From: Kiritimatiellia bacterium | GTDB taxonomy: Bacteria; Verrucomicrobiota; Kiritimatiellia; RFP12; UBA1067 | Length of the DNA stretch: 32,751 bases | Direction: 5' to 3' | Assembly (NCBI GenBank): GCA_017631385.1 | Contig: JAGBTH010000025.1 | Coordinates: forward strand, 1-32,751 | Shown: positions 16,770 through 25,799 of the stretch, piece by piece | Layout of the letters: each line of letters begins with the position of its first letter | How positions within the stretch are numbered: the stretch's first letter is position 1 | Program-made: the position numbers and the translations under genes | The notes under the pieces: generated by a model | What the model was told of the DNA's origin: nothing | Database searches by the model: none | Seen by the model: the letters and a program-made list of their open reading frames with translations, nothing else

Positions 16770-18572
16770 TTAACGGTTCGTCGCGTATAAGGGACCGAAG
16801 TTCTTACAAGCGCGGTAATCAGCGCCCGTCGGATCGTCGCTCGAACCAAAAAGACCCCAGCAATGAGGCTGGAACACCTTCTCTTCGTCAACGTTATGCA
16901 TCGCAACTGGAATGCGAAGCATCGACGCGAGCGTAATAAGATCAGCACCGATATGACCATAAGCGATTGCGCCATGGTTAGCCGCCCAAGCGTTCATTAC
17001 CGAGTAGACATCCTTAAAGAAGCCCTTACCGGTAAGACGCGGCGTAAACCATGTGCAAGGCCATTCAGGATTCGTGCGGAGCATGAGAGTCTCTTGCTGC
17101 TTATCATCAAGCGTAGTCGACCAGCCCTCAGCAATCTGAAGAACAGGTCCCTGACCCTTCACAAGAGCGAGACGAATCATCGTAAGGGGCATACCCTTAG
17201 GAGTTAAGAACGACGAGCTAAAGCCACCGCCGCGGAAGTATTCAACGCCAGCTGGGACCCACTTAGTAGCCTTAAGCGTAGCGTTAATATCCTTCTCGGT
17301 AACATCCCACCAATTCTTAAATACGCTCTTACCCTTCTCCTTCATCTCACCGGCAGCATCTAAGCAGCAGCTACCCGAGTTAATGAGGTGAATAATACCA
17401 GCCTTAGCGTCCTTAGGTAAGCCCTTACCCGTAGCGCGCTTAACAGCAGCGTCCGACCAATAAGTACGGACATCCGCGAACATCGAAGCCTTGTTCGTAA
17501 GAAGCCACTGAAAGAGCATACAAACGCCATTAAGCGCATCATTCTCAGTCGCGAGAATCTGGGGCATCTTCTTACCGTTCCAGTCGAAGGAACTGTTGCA
17601 CATAACCTCAGCAACGTCACCGTTCGGCCAATGATCAGTCCACTGACGCTGACCTTGGAATCCACCCGCGATCGCATTACGCCCAACAGCCTCCTCACCA
17701 AAGCCCATCTCAGCGAGCTTAGGATTACCAGCCATCATATCGCGAATAATAATCGACATCTTGGCAATAAATTCCCAATCGGCATCCTTTTGCTCACGCG
17801 TCTTCTGAATGGCCTTAGGATTATAGTCCTTACCTTCCTTAAGATTCTTACGCATCCACTTAAGAGCCTTTTCGTACTCTTCTTTATCGTAGATACCCTC
17901 TTCCATACGACGAAGAATCTCGCACTCATCCATATTCTCAGTAGCAAGACCAAGATAATCCTGCATAAAGTCAACATCGACGAAGCTACCGGCGATACCC
18001 ATCGAAGAAGTACCAATCGAAAGATAGCTCTTACCCTTCATCATCGCAACAGCGAGACCCGCCTTAGCGAAACGAAGAATCTTCTCGGCTACGTCAGATG
18101 GAATCTTATCAGATTCATCGCGATTTTGAACCTCATGACCATAAATACCATAAGCGGGCATACCGCGCTGAGCGTAACCGGCGAGCATACAGGCGAGATA
18201 AACAGCGCCGGGACGCTCAGTACCGTTAAAGCCCCAAACAGCCTTAGGAATCTGAGGATCAAGATCCATCGTCTCAGTACCATAGCACCAGCAAGGAGTT
18301 ACCGAGAGCGAAACGCCTACATTATTGTCGCGGAACTTATTAGCGCACATCGCCGCTTCAAAGCGACCGCCAATCGTGGTATCGGCGATTACGCACTCAA
18401 CTTTAGAGCCATCGGGATAAGTAAGATTATCAGAGATGAGCTTAGCAGCAGCTTTAGCCATATCCATCGTCTGAACTTCAAGAGATTCACGAACGCCGCG
18501 CCTGCGACCATCAATAATAGGACGAATTCCAATTTTAGGAAAACCATTATGTGTCCAAACTGTCTGAGCCAT
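16770..18572 (-). CDS. fucI: L-fucose isomerase
   Basis: Mn-dependent ketol isomerase turning L-fucose into L-fuculose, the first step of fucose use; it also acts on D-arabinose. The protein is 600 residues, close to the 591 of E. coli FucI. The N-terminal [12 protein letters not shown] and the metal and catalytic residues are in place: Glu343 (LATENDALN), Asp367 (FADVRTYW) and His533 ([10 protein letters not shown]), matching E. coli Glu337, Asp361 and His528. A strong Shine-Dalgarno (AAGGAG) and the best promoter of the window lie upstream, suggesting high expression. No fuculokinase, aldolase, fucose transporter or fucosidase is nearby, so the rest of the pathway must be elsewhere. Confidence 0.96.
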   Translation of the reverse strand: MAQTVWTHNGFPKIGIRPIIDGRRRGVRESLEVQTMDMAKAAAKLISDNLTYPDGSKVECVIADTTIGGRFEAAMCANKFRDNNVGVSLSVTPCWCYGTETMDLDPQIPKAVWGFNGTERPGAVYLACMLAGYAQRGMPAYGIYGHEVQNRDESDKIPSDVAEKILRFAKAGLAVAMMKGKSYLSIGTSSMGIAGSFVDVDFMQDYLGLATENMDECEILRRMEEGIYDKEEYEKALKWMRKNLKEGKDYNPKAIQKTREQKDADWEFIAKMSIIIRDMMAGNPKLAEMGFGEEAVGRNAIAGGFQGQRQWTDHWPNGDVAEVMCNSSFDWNGKKMPQILATENDALNGVCMLFQWLLTNKASMFADVRTYWSDAAVKRATGKGLPKDAKAGIIHLINSGSCCLDAAGEMKEKGKSVFKNWWDVTEKDINATLKATKWVPAGVEYFRGGGFSSSFLTPKGMPLTMIRLALVKGQGPVLQIAEGWSTTLDDKQQETLMLRTNPEWPCTWFTPRLTGKGFFKDVYSVMNAWAANHGAIAYGHIGADLITLASMLRIPVAMHNVDEEKVFQPHCWGLFGSSDDPTGADYRACKNFGPLYATNR

Positions 18573-18608
18573 TTTATAACTCCTTAATATGTTTAATTTG
18601 ATTTTTAC

Positions 18609-18637
18609 ATTATATCAGAATGCCTAAATCTTAACAA
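18609..18637 (-). promoter_or_regulatory. Sigma-70-type promoter of fucI-punA-xerD
   Basis: TTGTTA, a 17-bp spacer ending in TGA, and TATAAT on the minus strand, 36 bp before the fucI ATG. It has both a -35 and an extended -10. The -35 begins only 8 bp after the stop of the HAD phosphatase gene. No operator-like repeat was noticed around it. Confidence 0.75.
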
Positions 18638-18645
18638 TCAGAAAA

Positions 18646-19266
18646 TCAGTTGATAGCTATAGAAACAGCTTCTACTAATGTTCGGGCTACGGGCGCTAAA
18701 CTAATTAAGCGAGAGGGATCGTGACTGCCGCCACCGTAGAAAACACAACGCGCACCTATAGCATCGGCGACCTCTTTATCATGTAACGAGTCGCCAATAA
18801 CAACATATTCATCACTTTTGCCGACTAATGCAACATAATCCTTTATTCGAGAAAGTTTAGAGCATCCATCTAAATTATTCGTCCCTAAAACCGCCTCAAA
18901 AAACGAGCGTATGCCAAATTTATCCATATCGGATTTTAAATAGTCTTCACGCATTGCCGATACGACAGCTTGAGGGACGTTATTCTCTTTAACTAAACTA
19001 AGCGCCTCTAAAGCATCACCTGTTAAACGTAACTGCGCCTCATGATATGCGTCATGATATTCTTGGGCTAACTTATCCCAATCTTCGCATTCTATTTTTA
19101 CTCCTAGCGACTCATAAAAATACCTAACCGGGAAAGCAAAATTCTTACGGTAATAATCAAGATCGACAGTTTTTAGACCCCTTCTAGACAATATAGCATT
19201 TAGCGCCGAAAGTGACGCGTGATTATCATCTAAAAGCGTACCGTTCCAATCCCAGATTATGCGCAC
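18646..19266 (-). CDS. HAD-family hydrolase (phosphoglycolate phosphatase-like)
   Basis: A 206-residue haloacid-dehalogenase-type phosphatase with the cap domain in the first third. Motif I is WDWNGTLLDD with nucleophile Asp6; the second Asp of the classic DxD is Asn here, a known variant (DWNGTL subgroup). Motif II is the VVSAM segment (Ser), and motif IV is VIGDSLHDKEVADAIGARCVF with the metal-binding Asp pair. The substrate cannot be read from the sequence; small sugar phosphates are likely. Its start overlaps the end of the YmdB-like gene by 10 bp, so it is the last gene of the proS-hisS-Sel1 series. Confidence 0.88.
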   Translation of the reverse strand: MRIIWDWNGTLLDDNHASLSALNAILSRRGLKTVDLDYYRKNFAFPVRYFYESLGVKIECEDWDKLAQEYHDAYHEAQLRLTGDALEALSLVKENNVPQAVVSAMREDYLKSDMDKFGIRSFFEAVLGTNNLDGCSKLSRIKDYVALVGKSDEYVVIGDSLHDKEVADAIGARCVFYGGGSHDPSRLISLAPVARTLVEAVSIAIN

Positions 19267-20045
19267 TTATAAGGCTCCCTGACTCTTATCGCTTCAATCG
19301 AAGAAGCCTTTTTAGAAATCGGATCAAACTCAATAACGGCGCCTTCTAAAACTGATGGTCCTTCAGCGACATCAAACCTAGCGGGCATTCCAGTAATAAA
19401 GCGCTTGGTAACTGGCTTTAAATCACGACCGATAGAACTTATGTAAGGTCCTGTCATGCCTAAATCCGTAATATACGCGGTTTCTTTAGGTAAAATAATC
19501 GCGTCAGAAGTCTGCACATGAGTATGAGTTCCAACTACAGCTGTTACTCGGCCATCCAGATAATGACCTAAAGTTATCTTCTCGCTCGTAGCCTCAGCAT
19601 GAAAATCGACGAATACCGGTATATCTTTAGGTATCTCTAAAAGCGCGCGATCTATCGCCTTAAATGGACAATCTACGGGATTCATAAAGACTCTTCCGAG
19701 CGCGTTTATTACCGCAAAGCGAAAAGTTGGCATAGTAATAATGCGCCAACCTTTACCGGGGCATTCAGCTGGAAAATTTACAGGTCTAACTAATTTATCT
19801 ACAGAATCTATTTGACCCGCGAACTCCTTCTGACCCCAGACATGATCGCCTAATGTTATCGCGTCCGCCCCCGCCTCAAAGATTTCTTTAGCCAACGCCG
19901 CCGTAATCCCAGAGCCAGCTGCGCAATTCTCGGCGTTAACAATTACTGCGCCTAGCGAAAGCTCTCGTCTAAGACGCGGCAATTCTCGCTTAAGAATCTT
20001 ACGCCCTGGAGAGCCGACAACATCACCGACCATTAAAATCTTCAT
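19257..20045 (-). CDS. YmdB-like metallophosphoesterase (TIGR00282 family)
   Basis: Dimetal calcineurin-like phosphoesterase of the YmdB family. Bacillus YmdB hydrolyses 2',3'-cyclic nucleotides and influences biofilm and motility. The 262-residue protein has MVGDVVGSPGR with Asp8, VNAENCAAGSGI with Glu39 and Asn40, LGDHVW with catalytic His68, FHAEATSEK, and GTHTHVQTSD. Position 67, a metal-binding Asn in many YmdB proteins, is Asp here, which should still bind metal. Length is as expected (about 260-270). It overlaps the Sel1 gene upstream by 4 bp and the HAD gene downstream by 10 bp. The native substrate in this organism is unknown. Confidence 0.9.
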   Translation of the reverse strand: MKILMVGDVVGSPGRKILKRELPRLRRELSLGAVIVNAENCAAGSGITAALAKEIFEAGADAITLGDHVWGQKEFAGQIDSVDKLVRPVNFPAECPGKGWRIITMPTFRFAVINALGRVFMNPVDCPFKAIDRALLEIPKDIPVFVDFHAEATSEKITLGHYLDGRVTAVVGTHTHVQTSDAIILPKETAYITDLGMTGPYISSIGRDLKPVTKRFITGMPARFDVAEGPSVLEGAVIEFDPISKKASSIEAIRVREPYKCA

Positions 20046-21046
20046 AACTCCTCCTTATTAGCCATTAACCAATCTTTAGCGCTTTTATCACCACGCGCCG
20101 CACGAGCGCGAATACGCCAAAGCATTGTTTTATAAGAATCTTTTTTTATTCCGCCGATTCCTTTAGAATAACACTCAGCTAGTAAATCCATAGTCTCAAC
20201 ACAACCTTTAATAGATTCTTTTTCTAATATTTCAATTGCTAACGCTTCATTCTTTTTACAACCTAACCCCATTAATAATGACGTAGCTCTATTTATCGTA
20301 CCCCATACATTACCTAACGACGAACTTATTTCAAAGCATTTTAACGCGCGTTCAGGATCTTTTTGTACTCCAATACCTTCGAGATAAAAGCGCCCCAGAT
20401 TATTAACCGCTTCAGGATGACGCTTCTCAGACGCTTTATAGAAACATTTAAAAGCTATTTTATCATTCTTTTCGCACCCGTAACCATTTTGATAACAAAG
20501 CCCAAGACTATTTAAAGCATTTACATCACCCTGTTCAGCAGCCCTCTTATACGCTGAATAACATTCCTTCATTACCATATCATATTTCTCAGGGAACGTA
20601 TCTTTTAATTCCATCACCTCTGACATCTTTATTGTCGCGTACGTATTAAGAGCTTGAACGTTACCAAGATCGGCGGCGTGCTTTAAAATCGCCATGTTGT
20701 TGTTTTCTAAAGACATAAGAAACCACGCCATTGAATTATTCTTGGTTTTAGCCAAATCAAAAATAATATCTCGCGACGACTCTAAATATCTCGATCTTTC
20801 TTCTTCGGATATTCTAGCTACGCTAGGCGCGTCCTTCTCGCGCGAAATAAGCGCGATTAGAAACTGCTGAAGAGGCTTACCTGACTTAGCGTCTTTTACT
20901 AAGGTCTCTACGGCTTTTTCGTAAGACTCTATACTGCCGGCATTTTTTTTATTAAGAACTCTAATTATAGCTTCACTGCTATTAGATGCTGCTCCAAGCG
21001 AAAACAGGCTGAGCAGAACCGAAAAAAACAGAATTAGAGTCTTCAT
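20042..21046 (-). CDS. Exported Sel1-repeat protein (second paralogue)
   Basis: A 334-residue protein with a signal peptide (about 1-21, ending LFSLGAA) and an alpha-helical repeat body. At least four Sel1-like repeats can be seen from about residue 125 on, for example ALNSLGLCYQNGYGCEKN and AVNNLGRFYLEGIGVQKD. Sel1 repeats are TPR-like scaffolds for protein contacts, so a periplasmic or surface binding role is likely. The N-terminal 110 residues resemble those of the upstream Sel1 gene (QF..A..SRE.D.P......R..YL...R), so the two are tandem paralogues. Genes overlap by 4 bp on both sides. Confidence 0.85.
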   Translation of the reverse strand: MKTLILFFSVLLSLFSLGAASNSSEAIIRVLNKKNAGSIESYEKAVETLVKDAKSGKPLQQFLIALISREKDAPSVARISEEERSRYLESSRDIIFDLAKTKNNSMAWFLMSLENNNMAILKHAADLGNVQALNTYATIKMSEVMELKDTFPEKYDMVMKECYSAYKRAAEQGDVNALNSLGLCYQNGYGCEKNDKIAFKCFYKASEKRHPEAVNNLGRFYLEGIGVQKDPERALKCFEISSSLGNVWGTINRATSLLMGLGCKKNEALAIEILEKESIKGCVETMDLLAECYSKGIGGIKKDSYKTMLWRIRARAARGDKSAKDWLMANKEEL

Positions 21047-22314
21047 TTGAGACTATGCGATTCTATCCAAATTCTGGCGTTACGAACGCCGCGCTCTGCA
21101 TCGGCTCGAGTTTTCCACCAATTGGCGTTATAGTGACTTTTTTCTAAATCACCTACACCTTCCTCGTGACACTTGGCTAAACTTATCATCGCTGGAATAC
21201 AACCTAAATCAGCAGCCCTCTTGAACCATAAAACCGCCGCGACCTCATTCTTATCAACTCCGCGCCCATCTAAGAAGCATTGCCCTAAATAATGCATGGC
21301 CGGAGGATACTCTAATTTATTAGCGCAGTGATACCACCACGAAACCGCTTGATGATCACGCTGAGCCTTAGCCTTAGCTAAAGTCTCACACGCCTTATCA
21401 AGCTCAGCACCGCGCAACTTGTTGGTAAATGAAGAATTTATGCCAATATCATCATAAAGACATCTCGCGTATTCTACCATAGCATTGAGATTTCTCTGAC
21501 GAGCGGCGCCTTTTAGTAATTCAACCGCCTTTACATCATTAGTGCCAGTATCTCCGTCAATTTTAAAGAGCTCCATCGCGTAATTATACTGCCCTAATGC
21601 ATTTCCTGACGCGGCGCACTCCGCAAAATACTCTAAAGCCTTACCGACATTTATCTCAACACCATCCCCACCGTCACGATATATCTCGCCTAACGCATTC
21701 ATAGCTTTAGGATAATTCATTACCGCCGCTCTTTCAAAATGCTCTATAGCGCTTGCCAAATTTTGCTCACATCCATAGCCTTTTTGATAACAAACTCCAA
21801 GATTATATATCGCGGCAGCATTGTGCTTCTCAGCAGCCCTGCTAAAATAATTGAAGCTATCTCTCAACATTCTCTCATTTTTAAATTTTGATTGATTCAT
21901 CAACCAAACACCATATTCATTCAACGCATATTCATTATTGCGTTTGACAGCCTCGCGAATTCTTGAAACATAATTGGTCTCAAGGGCTAAGATATATAGA
22001 GCCGAAGAATTCTTTTCGGCTAAAGCTCTTATTTTTATTCTGTTCTTTATTAAATAATCTTCTCTATCGGTATCGCTTATAACCACTTCGCGCGGGAAAT
22101 CCGCCTCACGCGATGTCGCTGCCAAAACAAACTGATGTACAGGATGACCTTCGGCCGCTAAGCGAGCTAATTCTTTCGCAGCTCTAGCATACCGAATAGG
22201 ACTTTCAGCAGCTCTAGCATCTAAAAACTCCTCTAATACCTCAAGAGCTATATTATTAGCATTCATCGATATACTAACGAACGCTAAACTTATAAAAAAC
22301 AGAACCTTCTTCAT
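21043..22314 (-). CDS. Exported Sel1-repeat protein (first paralogue)
   Basis: A 423-residue protein with a signal peptide (about 1-20, MKKVLFFISLAFVSISMNAN) and an alpha-helical body of Sel1-like repeats, for example AIYNLGVCYQKGYGCEQN, AMNALGEIYRDGGDGVEI and AMHYLGQCFLDGRGVDKN. It is longer than its downstream paralogue by roughly two repeats. Function is unknown; such proteins often bind partners in the periplasm or host interface. It overlaps the methyltransferase-like gene upstream and the second Sel1 gene downstream by 4 bp each, which makes it part of the hisS operon. Confidence 0.85.
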   Translation of the reverse strand: MKKVLFFISLAFVSISMNANNIALEVLEEFLDARAAESPIRYARAAKELARLAAEGHPVHQFVLAATSREADFPREVVISDTDREDYLIKNRIKIRALAEKNSSALYILALETNYVSRIREAVKRNNEYALNEYGVWLMNQSKFKNERMLRDSFNYFSRAAEKHNAAAIYNLGVCYQKGYGCEQNLASAIEHFERAAVMNYPKAMNALGEIYRDGGDGVEINVGKALEYFAECAASGNALGQYNYAMELFKIDGDTGTNDVKAVELLKGAARQRNLNAMVEYARCLYDDIGINSSFTNKLRGAELDKACETLAKAKAQRDHQAVSWWYHCANKLEYPPAMHYLGQCFLDGRGVDKNEVAAVLWFKRAADLGCIPAMISLAKCHEEGVGDLEKSHYNANWWKTRADAERGVRNARIWIESHSLK

Positions 22315-22799
22315 GATCTACTCCTAAAAGGCGTAAATGGTAATGACCCCTCACGGATGAATCCTTTATGCTCGCGCCACGCCTTCTTGCGCGCACATAT
22401 AGTCATAGTCTTACCATCACGCCCGAACTTCCACCACTTAGGTCTCTTAAGCTCGACGATGTCAAAGCCATCTCTAATTATCTTATAAAGTTCAGGCGCT
22501 GTATATCCATCGTCATCGCCAGAACGCTCCTTTACAGTAAAAAAGAGACAACCCTCAGGCTTTAGAATACGATTCGCTTCGCGAACCCGCTCACGGGTAA
22601 CCCCTGAACCATGCATCACGACAACCTCGAACTGACTATCCTCAAATGGAAATTCTTCCATAAGAGGTAAATCCATCCAAACACCTTCACGCTGAGTCTT
22701 CAGTATTGACATCGTCTCATCATTATATCCAACGACGAGCCCAGCGCGTACACGCTGAAAACGAGCCAATACCGAAGATACCTCAGGAGTTAGATGCAT
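22311..22799 (-). CDS. Small class I methyltransferase-like protein
   Basis: A 162-residue protein that keeps the second half of a class I SAM-dependent methyltransferase fold: EEFPFEDSQFEVVVMHG (motif II region), then EANRILKPEGCLFFTV (motif III). The glycine-rich SAM-binding motif I (E/DxGxGxG) is not visible; the corresponding place reads GLVVGYNDETM. The protein is also shorter than usual (above 200). It may therefore be a degenerate or non-catalytic relative, or an enzyme with an unusual SAM site. It overlaps hisS by 10 bp and the Sel1 gene by 4 bp. Target unknown. Confidence 0.65.
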   Translation of the reverse strand: MHLTPEVSSVLARFQRVRAGLVVGYNDETMSILKTQREGVWMDLPLMEEFPFEDSQFEVVVMHGSGVTRERVREANRILKPEGCLFFTVKERSGDDDGYTAPELYKIIRDGFDIVELKRPKWWKFGRDGKTMTICARKKAWREHKGFIREGSLPFTPFRSRS

Positions 22800-24016
22800 A
22801 ATTCACTTTCTTCGCGCGTTTCAAGATTCTTAATCTTTACAACACCCTTCTCAACATCATCGGGCCCTACAAAGATCGCCTTCGCCGCCTCGATCGAATC
22901 AGCGCGGGAGAAGAACTTTTTAGGCTTAAGAGGCTTTAAAGCGAGATCGACGCGCTCACCTGAAGCGCGCAACATCGCGGCTAGTTTAACGGCTACATCA
23001 CGCTCGCCGGGGAACATAAAGCCTACCGCTACACCCTTACGCTCTTTAGCGCTATCGCCAAGGCGGGCTTTAAGAAGTTCGCTGACAACAACATCGCCAA
23101 AGCCTAAGCCAACGGCCGAAGTAGGCTCGCCGCCGATCGTAGTTAAAAGATTATCATAGCGCCCGCCGCCAAAAATAGCGCGGAACTCGCCCGCAGTATC
23201 AAAACACTCGAAGACTACGCCTGTATAATAGCTTAAGCCGCGGATAACCGCAATATCGAATACGAGACAATCAGCGAAGCCAGCCTCGCCCGCAATAGCG
23301 AAAAGCTCCACAAGCTCAGGACACTCCTCATACGATTTCGTATCCATAATCTTAAATGTAGCCTCAACATCAGCGTCGGTTAATCCGCCGTCGCGAAGCA
23401 TCGCGGCGATTTCGCTATCGGGCATCTTGCCTCGCTTATCAAGCGCTAAAAACACCTGAGCGTGCTTCTCGGGCGCAATGCCGCTCTTAGCTAAAAGCTC
23501 ACCTAAAAACTTACGCGACGAAACATGAACCTTAAAATCATTCGAGGTTAAGCCCATGCGCTTAAGAGCATCACACGCCGCGCCGATTACCTCAGCCTCG
23601 GCTAAAGTAGAATCCTCGCCGATAATATCGAGATTCCACTGATAGTGCTCGCGCTTGCGCCCTTTGGTCATGCGTTCATAGCGAAAGCACTGCGCAATCG
23701 TCGTCCACTTAAGCGGAAACGCGAGCTCTTTTTGACGCTGCGCGACCATGCGCGCCAATGTCGGAGTCATTTCGGCGCGTAGCGCGAGATGGCGCTCTGA
23801 CTTATCTAAGAAATGATAGATCTGCTCGCCGACCTCTTCGCCCGCCTTACGCGCCAAAAGCTCATAGCTCTCGACTACACACGCGTCATAAGGCTCGAAT
23901 CCGTACGATTCGGCAGACGCGCGAAACGCGTCAAATATCTTATTGCGCCAAACCATATCCTCGGGATAAAAATCTCTCATCCCGCGAGGTGGTTCAAAAC
24001 TGATTTTCTCGGCCAT
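22790..24016 (-). CDS. hisS: Histidyl-tRNA synthetase
   Basis: Class II synthetase charging tRNA-His. The 408-residue protein has PRGMRDFYPEDM at the N-terminus, motif 1, ALRAEMTPTLARMVA, motif 2 RCFRYERMTKGRKREHYQWN, the histidine-specific loop GLSYYTGVVFE, and motif 3 around AVGLGFGD, followed by the anticodon-binding domain. Length is normal (400-430). GGAG lies about 11 bases before the ATG, and proS ends 23 bp upstream. The end overlaps the methyltransferase-like gene by 10 bp. Confidence 0.96.
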   Translation of the reverse strand: MAEKISFEPPRGMRDFYPEDMVWRNKIFDAFRASAESYGFEPYDACVVESYELLARKAGEEVGEQIYHFLDKSERHLALRAEMTPTLARMVAQRQKELAFPLKWTTIAQCFRYERMTKGRKREHYQWNLDIIGEDSTLAEAEVIGAACDALKRMGLTSNDFKVHVSSRKFLGELLAKSGIAPEKHAQVFLALDKRGKMPDSEIAAMLRDGGLTDADVEATFKIMDTKSYEECPELVELFAIAGEAGFADCLVFDIAVIRGLSYYTGVVFECFDTAGEFRAIFGGGRYDNLLTTIGGEPTSAVGLGFGDVVVSELLKARLGDSAKERKGVAVGFMFPGERDVAVKLAAMLRASGERVDLALKPLKPKKFFSRADSIEAAKAIFVGPDDVEKGVVKIKNLETREESELCI

Positions 24017-24039
24017 TTTTATTAACTCCGATTATTAAA

Positions 24040-25761
24040 TCAACCCTTAATTAACTCTTCAATCACTGCCGCGGCATCTTCAGGCTTAACAACGCGCGTC
24101 TTGGATTTATCTTCGCTTCTCAGCTTAACCTCAACTCCGCCATTGGTAAGACCCTTAGCGCCAACAACAACGCGAACGGTAAAGCCGATTAAGTCGGCAT
24201 CTTTAAACTTTACGCCGGGGCGTTCAGCTCGATCATCAACAATAACATCAATACCCTTAGCTTCGAGCGCCGCTTCAAGTTCGTCAGAAACCTTAACGAC
24301 TTCAGCCTGATCGGGATCTAGAAGGCAAATACAAACCTGATAGGGCGACACTGACGCGGGCCAAATAATACCATCCTTATCGTGGCTGTACTCTATAACC
24401 GCCTGGAGAGTACGGCTTACACCGACACCGTAACAGCCCATGACGATTGTCTTATCTTCGAGCTTATCATTTTTGTAGACAGCCTTAAAAGCTTCGGTGT
24501 ATTTAGTTCCAAGCTTAAATACCTGACCAACTTCAATACCGCGCTTGATGACAATCGTCTTACCACAAACGGGACAAACATCACCCGCAGCAACAACGAT
24601 AAGATCGGCGAAATCAGCGTCGCTAAGAGACGTATCGCGCTTAAGGTCGACATTCTTAAGATGGTAACCATCCTTATTCGCACCGACAATACGATTGACC
24701 GCACCCTTAAGGGAAATATCAGCAACGATTCTAAGCGTTTTATCAGAGGGATTAACGGGACCAACAAAACCCGCATTCGCGCCAGTAACATCGAGAACCG
24801 AGCCAAAGTCCGCGAGCTCCAAGCTCTTAGCGCCGAGAAAACGCTTAAGCTTCACGTCATTAACATCGCGATCGCCAGGAACGCATACCATAACGCACTT
24901 GCCGTCGGCCTTATAAACGAGAGATTTTACAAACTTCGAACTCTCAAGCCCCATAAACGACGAAACCTCTTCAATCGTTCTAGCGTTAGGAGTTTCGACT
25001 TCTTCGATTTCTCCCGCCGACTCTTCCGCCGCGGCAGGAGAAGCAGCGCGAGTAGCCTTTTCGAGATTCGCCGCATAGCCGCACGCTTCGCAAAACGCGA
25101 TTCCATCTTCACCAGCGTCAGCGAGAACATGGAACTCATGAGTCTGGCTGTCACCCATATCACCACCATCAGCTTCTACAGGAACAGCCTTAAGCCCGCA
25201 ACGCGCGAAAATGCGCTCGTAGGCGTGATACATCGTCCAGTACGTCTTATCGGCGGCTTCGGCATCAACATCAAAGGAATATCCATCCTTCATTAAAAAT
25301 TCCTTCGAGCGCATAAGCCCAAAACGCGGACGCGTCTCATCGCGGAATTTCCACTGAATCTGATACAACGTAACAGGAAGCTGACGATAAGATCCGACAA
25401 CGCTCTTAACAAGATCGGTAACCTCTTCTTCAGCCGTAGGCCCGAGAGCCGCCTCGCGTTCGCCGCGATCCTTAAGCTTGAACATATTAGCGCCCATCGT
25501 ATCCCAACGACCGGTAGTACGCCAAAGTTCCGCAGGTTGGAGAATCGGCATAACAATTTCGAGCGCGCCCGCCTTATCCATCTCATCGCGAACGATGGCC
25601 TGAACCTTCTTCAGCGAGCGCATACCAAGAGGTAAATACGTATAAAGCCCACCCGCGAGCTTCTTAACGATGCCAGCGCGAACGAGCAGCTTGTGAGAGT
25701 CAATTTCGGCATCCTGCGGATTATCACGCAGGGTTTGAATTAAAGTCTTTGTCCATTTCAT
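24040..25761 (-). CDS. proS: Prolyl-tRNA synthetase (bacterial type with editing domain)
   Basis: Class II synthetase charging tRNA-Pro. At 573 residues it is the bacterial type: catalytic core with FRDETRPRFGLMRSKEFLMKD (motif 2), a YbaK-like insertion that clears Ala-tRNA-Pro at about residues 225-395 (FVKSLVYKADGK carries the editing Lys), motif 3 GCYGVGVSRTLQA, and a C-terminal anticodon-binding domain. There is no Shine-Dalgarno; instead a full promoter ends 9 bp before the ATG, so the transcript is probably leaderless. It begins a block with hisS and the Sel1 genes, and can also be reached by read-through from ileS, which ends 34 bp upstream. Confidence 0.96.
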   Translation of the reverse strand: MKWTKTLIQTLRDNPQDAEIDSHKLLVRAGIVKKLAGGLYTYLPLGMRSLKKVQAIVRDEMDKAGALEIVMPILQPAELWRTTGRWDTMGANMFKLKDRGEREAALGPTAEEEVTDLVKSVVGSYRQLPVTLYQIQWKFRDETRPRFGLMRSKEFLMKDGYSFDVDAEAADKTYWTMYHAYERIFARCGLKAVPVEADGGDMGDSQTHEFHVLADAGEDGIAFCEACGYAANLEKATRAASPAAAEESAGEIEEVETPNARTIEEVSSFMGLESSKFVKSLVYKADGKCVMVCVPGDRDVNDVKLKRFLGAKSLELADFGSVLDVTGANAGFVGPVNPSDKTLRIVADISLKGAVNRIVGANKDGYHLKNVDLKRDTSLSDADFADLIVVAAGDVCPVCGKTIVIKRGIEVGQVFKLGTKYTEAFKAVYKNDKLEDKTIVMGCYGVGVSRTLQAVIEYSHDKDGIIWPASVSPYQVCICLLDPDQAEVVKVSDELEAALEAKGIDVIVDDRAERPGVKFKDADLIGFTVRVVVGAKGLTNGGVEVKLRSEDKSKTRVVKPEDAAAVIEELIKG

Positions 25762-25770
25762 AACATTTAA

Positions 25771-25799
25771 ATTATATCATTTTGAACGAATAAGTTTAA
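25771..25799 (-). promoter_or_regulatory. Promoter of proS, probably leaderless
   Basis: TTAAAC, a 17-bp spacer ending in TGA, and TATAAT on the minus strand; the ATG follows after 9 bp. The -35 overlaps the ileS stop region. An out-of-frame ATG lies between the -10 and the proS start. Confidence 0.6.

Noticed and set aside
17631-18587. Open frame of 318 codons on the plus strand, opposite fucI
   Set aside because: Shadow of a highly biased gene on the other strand; no motif and no start signal.
24382-25296. Open frame of 304 codons on the plus strand, opposite proS
   Set aside because: Same reason: antisense to a certain gene, with Arg/Asn-rich composition and no domain.
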